The notes beneath the pieces were generated by a model. The model saw only the letters and a list, made by a program, of their open reading frames with translations, ran no database searches and had not been told where the DNA came from. Source: Metallococcus carri (lineage in GTDB: Bacteria; Actinomycetota; Actinomycetes; Actinomycetales; Dermatophilaceae). Taken from it: a stretch of DNA of 42,027 nucleotides. The position numbers and the translations under genes were made by a program. The stretch is from NCBI RefSeq assembly GCF_011440275.1, contig NZ_JAAOIV010000016.1:1-42027 (forward strand). Reading direction: 5' to 3'. This document shows positions 36,681 through 42,027 of this stretch, one piece after another (the stretch's first letter is position 1; the number at the start of each line of letters is the position of its first letter).

Positions 36681-39635
36681 TCAGCGCCGGGTCGGGTTGC
36701 GGTCCCAGCCGTTGTCTGCGACCACCCCGTAGAACACCCGGTCCACCACCTTGCGGGCCTTGCGGGCGGCCCGCAGATAGCGCTCGGACAGCTGGTGGCC
36801 GGTGCCGACCGGCGAACCGAGCACGCGGGCGATGCCGTTGGCGTCGTGCAAATCGCTCGGCAGGGCGTCGACCGGGCGGCCGCGCCACAGCACCGAGGCA
36901 TTGCGCAACCGGGTCGCGAGCGTCCACGAATCGCGCAACTGGTCGGCGTCCTCCTGGGAGATCAGCCCGTGGTCGGCCATCACCTGCAGCGTGGTCGCGG
37001 TGCCGGTGCGGCGCAGTTCGGGCACGGCGTGGGCGTGCTGCAGCTGGGTCAGCTGCACCGTCCACTCCACATCGGCGAGGCCGCCGATGCCGAGCTTGAA
37101 GTGGGTGCGCTTGTCCCCGCCGCGCGGGATCCGTTCGGCTTCCATCCGCGCCTTGAGCGTGCGGATCTGCCGCACGGCCTGCTCCGGTATGCCGCCCTCG
37201 GGCCACCTCAGCGGGTTGATCAACTCGATGAAGTCGGCTCCGAGCTGGGCGTCTCCAGCGACGGGCGTGGCCCGCAGCAGGGCCTGGGCCTCCCAGCCTT
37301 CGGACCAGCGCTCGTAGTAGGCGGCATACGAGTCGAAGGTGCGCACGATCGGGCCGGCCTTGCCCTCGGGCCGCAGGTCGGCGTCCACGCCGAGGACGGG
37401 GTCCGGGCCGCTGCTGCTCAGGTGCTTGCGCAGGAAGGCGATCGCTGCTTCGGCGTCGGCCTGGGCGTCCGCGACGTCGGCACCGTCGCGGGGCCGGTGC
37501 ACGAACATCACGTCGGCGTCGCTGGCGTAGCCGACCTCGCGGCCACCGAGCCGGCCCATGCCGATGATCGCGATATCGGTGGCGAACGGCCGGTCCAGCC
37601 CGGCCTCGACGGAGCGGATCGCCACCTCGAGGGCGACGTGCAAGGTGGCCGCGGTCAGGTCGGTCAGCGCGATCTCGACCTCGTCCAGCCCGATCGTCCC
37701 GGACAGGTCGGCAAGGGCGATCCGGATCAGCTCGGTGCGCCGCGTGGAGCGCAGGCCGACGATCGCCTGTTCGTCGTCGTCCTGGCGGGCCGCCGCGGCT
37801 CGCATCGCGGTGATGATCGCTTCGCGGTCGATCGGGGTCAGTGACCCGGCCTCGCCGACCAGCGCGACCGCCGAGGGTGCGCGCTCGAGGAGGTCGGCGA
37901 CATACCGGCTCTTGGCGAGCGCCCGGGCGAGGGTCTCGGCGGCCGACCCTTCGTCGCGCAACATCTTGAGATACCAATGCGATCCGCCGAGTTCGTCGCT
38001 GATCCGGCGGAAGGCCAGCAGCCCCTGGTCGGGGTCCACTTCGCTGGCGAACCACGGCAACATCACCGGCAGCAGGGTCCGCTGGATCGCCGCCCGCCGG
38101 CTCACCCCGCTCATCAGCGCCTCGAGGTGCCGCATCGCCCCCTTGGGGTCGCGGAAGCCGAGCGCGGCGAGCCGGTCCTGCGCACCCTCGAGCGTGAGGC
38201 GCGCGTCGTCGTCGGACAGCTTGGCGACGGCCGACAGCAGCGGCCGGTAGAAGATGCGTTCGTGCAGGCGGCGCACCTCGCGAGCGGTCTCCTTCCAGCG
38301 GGTGACCACCGCCTCCTCGGGCGTTTCGCGGAAGCCCAGCCCGCGGCCGACCCGGCGCAACTCTGCTTCCGAGGTCGGCATCAGGTGGGTGCGGCGCAGT
38401 TTGGACAACTGGATCCGGTGCTCCAGGGCGCGCAGGAAGCGGTAGGCCTCGTCCAGCGCGGCCGCGTCGGTGCGGCCGATGTACCCCCGGCGTGACAGCG
38501 CGTCGATGGCGGCGAGCGTGCTGCGCAGCCGCAGCCGGTCGTCGGTGCGGCCGTGCACGAGCTGCAGCAACTGCATGGAGAACTCGACATCGCGCAGGCC
38601 GCCGGCGCCGAGTTTGATCTGCCGCGCCGCCTCGCCACGCGGCACGTGATCCTCGACCCGGCGGCGCATCGCCTGCACGTCCTCGACGAAGTTGTCGCGC
38701 GAGGAGGCCTGCCACACGAACGGCTGCATCGCCTCGAGATAGGCCTGCCCCACCTCGGCGTCGCCCGCGACCGGGCGCGCCTTGAGCAGCGCCTGGAACT
38801 CCCAGGTCTTGGCCCATCGCTCGTAATACTGCTGGTGGCTGCGGACCGTGCGCACGAGCGGACCCTGGTTGCCCTCCGGCCGCAGCGCCGCGTCGACCTG
38901 CCAGAGCGTCCCCTCGCCGGTGTGCTCCGAACAGATCCGCATCACCTCGGTCGCGAGCCTGGTCGCGACCTCCAGGGCGTGCGCCTCATCGACCCCGTCC
39001 GCCGGCTCGGCCGCGAAGATCACGTCCACATCGCTCAGGTAGTTGAGCTCGCGCGCCCCGCATTTGCCCATCGCGATGATCGACAGCCGGGCATCGGCGG
39101 CGTCGTCCTGCTCGCGGGTCGCGATGTCGAGCGCCACCTGCAAGGTCGCGCTGGCCAGGTCCGCGAGCGCCTCGGCCACCCGCGGCAGCAGGTCGGTCGC
39201 CGACCCACTGGTGTCGATCGCGGCGATCTGCACCAGCCGCCGCCGGTAGGCCACCCGCAGCGCGTCCCGCGCCTCGGTGCCGGTCCGCTCCCCCACATCC
39301 GCCCGCAGCAAGTCCACGTATGCCGCCCGGTCACCGAGCGCTGCCTCGGCCAGGTCCGCCACCTGCTCCGGCCGCCGGACGAGATGGTCGGTCAGCGCGC
39401 TCGAGGCGCCCAGCACGGTCACCAGGCGCAAACGGCCGGCCCCGTCGAGCGGGCGCCATACGGCGTCGTCGGCCTCCTTCAGGCGCACCAGACCGAGCAG
39501 GGACTGATCCGGGTCGGCGCTCTGAGGCAACAACTCCAGCAGGTCAGGGGCCGCCCAGTCGCCGAGTTCGTCGAGCAGCGCCGCGGCCCGCGCGGAGTCC
39601 GTGGCGCCGGCCTTGATCAAGTCGGTGCGGCTCAC
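36681..39635 (-). CDS. glnE: glutamine synthetase adenylyltransferase / adenylyl-removing enzyme
   Basis: Bifunctional regulator of glutamine synthetase. Two nucleotidyltransferase domains: the N-terminal (deadenylylating) one with GKCGARELNYLSDVDVIFAA and the C-terminal (adenylylating) one with GMGRLGGREVGYASDADVMF. Each is followed by a helical bundle (GAGGLRDVEFSMQLLQLVHG and GIGGLADVEWTVQLTQLQHA). 984 aa, close to the usual length. GTG 39635 overlaps the glnA stop by GTGA, so it is translated with the synthetase. In actinobacteria the enzyme can be under PII or other control. Confidence 0.97.
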   Translation of the reverse strand: MSRTDLIKAGATDSARAAALLDELGDWAAPDLLELLPQSADPDQSLLGLVRLKEADDAVWRPLDGAGRLRLVTVLGASSALTDHLVRRPEQVADLAEAALGDRAAYVDLLRADVGERTGTEARDALRVAYRRRLVQIAAIDTSGSATDLLPRVAEALADLASATLQVALDIATREQDDAADARLSIIAMGKCGARELNYLSDVDVIFAAEPADGVDEAHALEVATRLATEVMRICSEHTGEGTLWQVDAALRPEGNQGPLVRTVRSHQQYYERWAKTWEFQALLKARPVAGDAEVGQAYLEAMQPFVWQASSRDNFVEDVQAMRRRVEDHVPRGEAARQIKLGAGGLRDVEFSMQLLQLVHGRTDDRLRLRSTLAAIDALSRRGYIGRTDAAALDEAYRFLRALEHRIQLSKLRRTHLMPTSEAELRRVGRGLGFRETPEEAVVTRWKETAREVRRLHERIFYRPLLSAVAKLSDDDARLTLEGAQDRLAALGFRDPKGAMRHLEALMSGVSRRAAIQRTLLPVMLPWFASEVDPDQGLLAFRRISDELGGSHWYLKMLRDEGSAAETLARALAKSRYVADLLERAPSAVALVGEAGSLTPIDREAIITAMRAAAARQDDDEQAIVGLRSTRRTELIRIALADLSGTIGLDEVEIALTDLTAATLHVALEVAIRSVEAGLDRPFATDIAIIGMGRLGGREVGYASDADVMFVHRPRDGADVADAQADAEAAIAFLRKHLSSSGPDPVLGVDADLRPEGKAGPIVRTFDSYAAYYERWSEGWEAQALLRATPVAGDAQLGADFIELINPLRWPEGGIPEQAVRQIRTLKARMEAERIPRGGDKRTHFKLGIGGLADVEWTVQLTQLQHAHAVPELRRTGTATTLQVMADHGLISQEDADQLRDSWTLATRLRNASVLWRGRPVDALPSDLHDANGIARVLGSPVGTGHQLSERYLRAARKARKVVDRVFYGVVADNGWDRNPTRR

Positions 39636-40969
39636 AACCGGTCGAGATACTGCTCGAGCTCGAAGGGCGTGACCTGCTCGCGATAGGCCGCCCACTCGGC
39701 CTTCTTGTTGCGCAGGAAGAACTCGAAGACATGCTCGCCGAGTGTCTCGGCCATCAACTCGCTCTCCTCCATCAGGTGGATCGCGTGGTCGAGCGAGGCC
39801 GGCAGCGGGTCGATGCCCATCGCCCGGCGCTCGCGGTCGGTAAGCCCCCACACGTCGTCCTCGGCCTCGGGCGGCAGGTCGTATTCGCCCTCGATGCCCT
39901 TCATGCCGGCGGCCAGGATCACCGCATAGGCGAGATAGGGATTGCAGGCCGGGTCGAGCGAGCGGATCTCCACCCGGGTCGCCTGGCGCTTCATCGGCTT
40001 GTACATCGGGATGCGCACCATCGCGCTGCGGTTGTTGTGACCCCAGCAGACATGCGCGGGCGCCTCGGCGCCACCCCAGAGCCGCTTGTAGGAATTCACC
40101 CATTGGTTGGTGACCGCGCTCATCTCGGGAGCGTGCTTGAGCACCCCCGCGATGAACCGGCGGGCCGTGCGGCTGAGTTGGTATGGCGCGCCCGCCTCGA
40201 AGAACGCATTGGTGTCACCGTCGAACAGCGACACGTGGGTGTGCATGCCCGAACCCGGTTGCAGCGCAAGGGGTTTGGGCATGAAGCTGGCGAAGATGCC
40301 ACGCTCGAGAGCGACCTCCTTGACCACCGTGCGGAAGGTCATGATGTTGTCCGCGGTGGAGAGGGCATCGGCATACCGCAGGTCGATCTCGTTCTGGCCG
40401 GGACCGCTCTCGTGGTGGCTGAACTCCACCGAGATGCCCATCGTCTCCAGCATCGAGATCGCGGCGCGGCGGAAGTCGTGGGCGGCGCCGCGCGGCACGT
40501 GGTCGAAGAAGCCGGCGTTGTCGACCGGGATCGGCTGGCCGTTCGGGCCGAGCTGCTCCTCGAAGAGGTAGAACTCGATCTCGGGGTGGGTGTAGAAGGT
40601 CAGGCCCTGCTCGGCCGCCCGGCTGAGCGCGCGCTGCAGCACGTTGCGCGGGTCGGCATTGCTCGGGGTGCCGTCGGGCAGCCGGATGTCGGCGAACATC
40701 CGCGCCGTGCCCGGGCGTTCACCGCGCCACGGCAACACCTGGAAGGTGCTGGCGTCCGGGCGCACCAGCATGTCGGACTCGTAGACCCGCGCCAGGCCCT
40801 CGATCGAGCTGCCGTCGAAGCCGATCCCCTCGGCGAAGGCGCCTTCGAGCTCTGCCGGGGCCACCGCCACCGACTTCAAGGTGCCGAGCACATCGGTGAA
40901 CCACACCCGCACAAACCGGATGTCGCGCTCCTCGATGGTGCGCAGGACGAATTCCTGTTGCCGATCCAT
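39632..40969 (-). CDS. glnA: glutamine synthetase, type I (GlnA2-like)
   Basis: ATP-dependent synthesis of glutamine. Seen: [39 protein letters not shown], the metal-binding [11 protein letters not shown] and [40 protein letters not shown] and [20 protein letters not shown]. 445 aa, the length of the shorter GSI-alpha (GlnA2) class. A YDLPP string sits near the region that holds the adenylylated Tyr in GSI-beta. CAGGAT lies 7 nt before the ATG at 40969, fitting a leaderless m[11 protein letters not shown] is encoded CTT GCG CTG CAA, another rare-codon run. Confidence 0.96.
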   Translation of the reverse strand: MDRQQEFVLRTIEERDIRFVRVWFTDVLGTLKSVAVAPAELEGAFAEGIGFDGSSIEGLARVYESDMLVRPDASTFQVLPWRGERPGTARMFADIRLPDGTPSNADPRNVLQRALSRAAEQGLTFYTHPEIEFYLFEEQLGPNGQPIPVDNAGFFDHVPRGAAHDFRRAAISMLETMGISVEFSHHESGPGQNEIDLRYADALSTADNIMTFRTVVKEVALERGIFASFMPKPLALQPGSGMHTHVSLFDGDTNAFFEAGAPYQLSRTARRFIAGVLKHAPEMSAVTNQWVNSYKRLWGGAEAPAHVCWGHNNRSAMVRIPMYKPMKRQATRVEIRSLDPACNPYLAYAVILAAGMKGIEGEYDLPPEAEDDVWGLTDRERRAMGIDPLPASLDHAIHLMEESELMAETLGEHVFEFFLRNKKAEWAAYREQVTPFELEQYLDRL

Positions 40970-41012
40970 GGCGGCAATCCTGCCACCGCCGCGCCGGTGC
41001 CGGTGGGCTGAC

Positions 41013-41018
41013 TACGCT
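41013..41018 (+). promoter_or_regulatory. leaderless -10 box of panB
   Basis: TACGCT, 7 nt before the panB ATG. It is divergent from the glnA -10 (CAGGAT, 40982-40977) within 60 bp. Confidence 0.5.
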
Positions 41019-41025
41019 GACGAGC

Positions 41026-41889
41026 ATGACTGAGGAGCCCGCGCCCTACGGCACCGGAAGCACCAACCCACCCGTCGCGTCCCCGGGGCGCCGTCGCGTG
41101 CGCACCGTCCACCTGCAGCAGTGGAAGGCGGAGGGCAAGCGGTGGGCGATGCTCACGTCATACGACCAATACACCGCGCAGATCTTCGATGAGGCCGGTG
41201 TGCCCGTGCTGCTGGTCGGCGATTCGGCGGGCAACAACGTCTTCGGTTACGAGACGACGCTGCCGGTGACCGTGGACGAGATGATCCCGCTGGTGCGGGC
41301 GGTGAGCGGCGCGGTGCGGTATGCGCTCGTGGTGGCGGACCTGCCGTTCGGCAGCTACCAGCGCGACCCGCAGCAGGCCTTCGACACCGCGGTGCGGATG
41401 ATGAAGGAGGGCAACGCCCACGCGGTGAAGCTTGAGGGTGGCGCGGAGATGGCGCCGACGGTCAAGCTGCTCACCCAGGCCGGCATCCCCGTGGTGGCGC
41501 ACATCGGTTTCACCCCGCAGAGCGAGCACGCGCTCGGCGGCTATCGGGTGCAGGGCCGCGGTGAGGCCGGCAGCGAACTGGTCGACGACGCGCTCGCGCT
41601 GCAGGATGCCGGCGCGTTTGCTTTGGTCATGGAGATGGTGCCGGCCCCAGTCGCTGCGACGATCACCGCGAAGCTGTCGATCCCGACCGTCGGCATCGGC
41701 GCCGGTGCCGAGTGCGACGCGCAGGTGCTCGTCTGGCAGGACTTCGCCGGGTTGCGCGGCGGCAAGCAGGCGCGTTTCGTCAAGAAGTATGCCGACCTGC
41801 GCTCGATCCTGATCGCCGCCGCCACGGCATACCGCGAAGACGTGGAGTCCGGCGCCTTCCCCGCACCCGAGCACGGCTTCGACTCCTGA
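41026..41889 (+). CDS. panB: 3-methyl-2-oxobutanoate hydroxymethyltransferase
   Basis: First committed step of pantothenate synthesis: adds a hydroxymethyl group from methylene-THF to ketoisovalerate. Seen: [78 protein letters not shown] and [20 protein letters not shown]. The usual VVLGHDSTLPV reads [10 protein letters not shown], a common actinobacterial variant. 287 aa with a short Pro-rich N-terminus before the barrel. Divergent from glnA. Confidence 0.96.
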   Translation: MTEEPAPYGTGSTNPPVASPGRRRVRTVHLQQWKAEGKRWAMLTSYDQYTAQIFDEAGVPVLLVGDSAGNNVFGYETTLPVTVDEMIPLVRAVSGAVRYALVVADLPFGSYQRDPQQAFDTAVRMMKEGNAHAVKLEGGAEMAPTVKLLTQAGIPVVAHIGFTPQSEHALGGYRVQGRGEAGSELVDDALALQDAGAFALVMEMVPAPVAATITAKLSIPTVGIGAGAECDAQVLVWQDFAGLRGGKQARFVKKYADLRSILIAAATAYREDVESGAFPAPEHGFDS

Positions 41890-41918
41890 CCCCACCCCTT
41901 TCGACGCTTCTATGTTCG

Positions 41919-42027
41919 TCAAGCGGCGGTGAGGTCGGGTTGTGGTGGTGTGGGGTGTGCTGCGGTCAGGACGCGGTAGATCTTGCGGGTGAGGTAGGCG
42001 CGTAGGCAGCGTTTGGCTTCTTGGGGT
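41919..42027 (-). mobile_element. transposase C-terminus, probably IS110-like (partial)
   Basis: The minus strand enters from the right edge and reads PQEAKRCLRAYLTRKIYRVL, then TAAHPTPPQPDLTAA and TGA (41921-41919). EA-RCL-R-x-x-R-x-x-Y is the typical C-terminal pattern of IS110-family transposases. Downstream, 41905-41918 reads GAACATAGAAGCGTC on the minus strand, which I associate with IS110-type ends; no terminal inverted repeat is visible. Only the last 35 codons lie in the window, so the family call is tentative. The element would lie about 20-30 bp after the panB stop. Confidence 0.5.

Overview
This is a window of high-GC actinobacterial chromosome. The gene order (infC-rpmI-rplT-rRNA methyltransferase-pheS-pheT-argCJBDFRH, then a lpd/his/glnE-glnA/panB region), the F420-type reductase, the abundance of leaderless genes and the 16S 5' end all fit Micrococcales. 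A Dermacoccaceae or Intrasporangiaceae relative is my best guess; genus cannot be fixed from 125 bases of 16S.

Layout. 1-535: 5' end of a 16S rRNA gene read on the minus strand, with its leader and promoters; the tyrS terminator abuts the rRNA promoter. 535-2553: tyrS and a 3-methyladenine glycosylase (minus). 2666-4665: a plus-strand accessory block (isochorismatase-like hydrolase, GlxA-type AraC regulator, F420-type reductase). 4652-17967: a long minus-strand run that carries, in transcription order, infC-rpmI-rplT-SpoU methyltransferase, pheS-pheT, then argC-J-B-D-F-R-H (argG is not in the cluster). 17968-18979: a 1 kb non-coding stretch with the infC leader and three stacked tandem-repeat arrays. 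18980-20176: an MFS transporter. 20340-26371: a polyol uptake and oxidation operon (binding protein, two permeases, mannitol-type dehydrogenase) divergent from a SorC-family regulator fused to a DUF952-like domain. 26406-29708: lpd, a patatin and a PlsC-type acyltransferase (plus). 29854-35681: hisD-C-B-(unknown)-H-A and an SseB-like gene (minus). 35900-40969: a FetB-type permease, glnE and a glutamine synthetase (minus). 41026-41889: panB (plus). From 41919: the 3' end of a probable IS110-like transposase.

Most genes are core metabolism packed with 1-4 nt stop/start overlaps. The unusual content is in DNA-level patterns. An octamer, CGGCATAC/GTATGCCG, recurs about 50 times on both strands, far above composition, and pulls codon choice in genes. 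A second motif, CTTGCG-N3-CAAGGG, recurs inside unrelated genes at Leu-Ala-x-Gln-Gly codons. A 21-bp repeat with core GTGACGTTTCGC forms arrays at the 3' ends of two unrelated genes, and in both it supplies the same last four codons (AKRH) just before the stop. Also notable are an ATC-initiated infC with two mutually exclusive leader hairpins, the SorC-DUF952 fusion, and a single-base frameshift in a permease gene.
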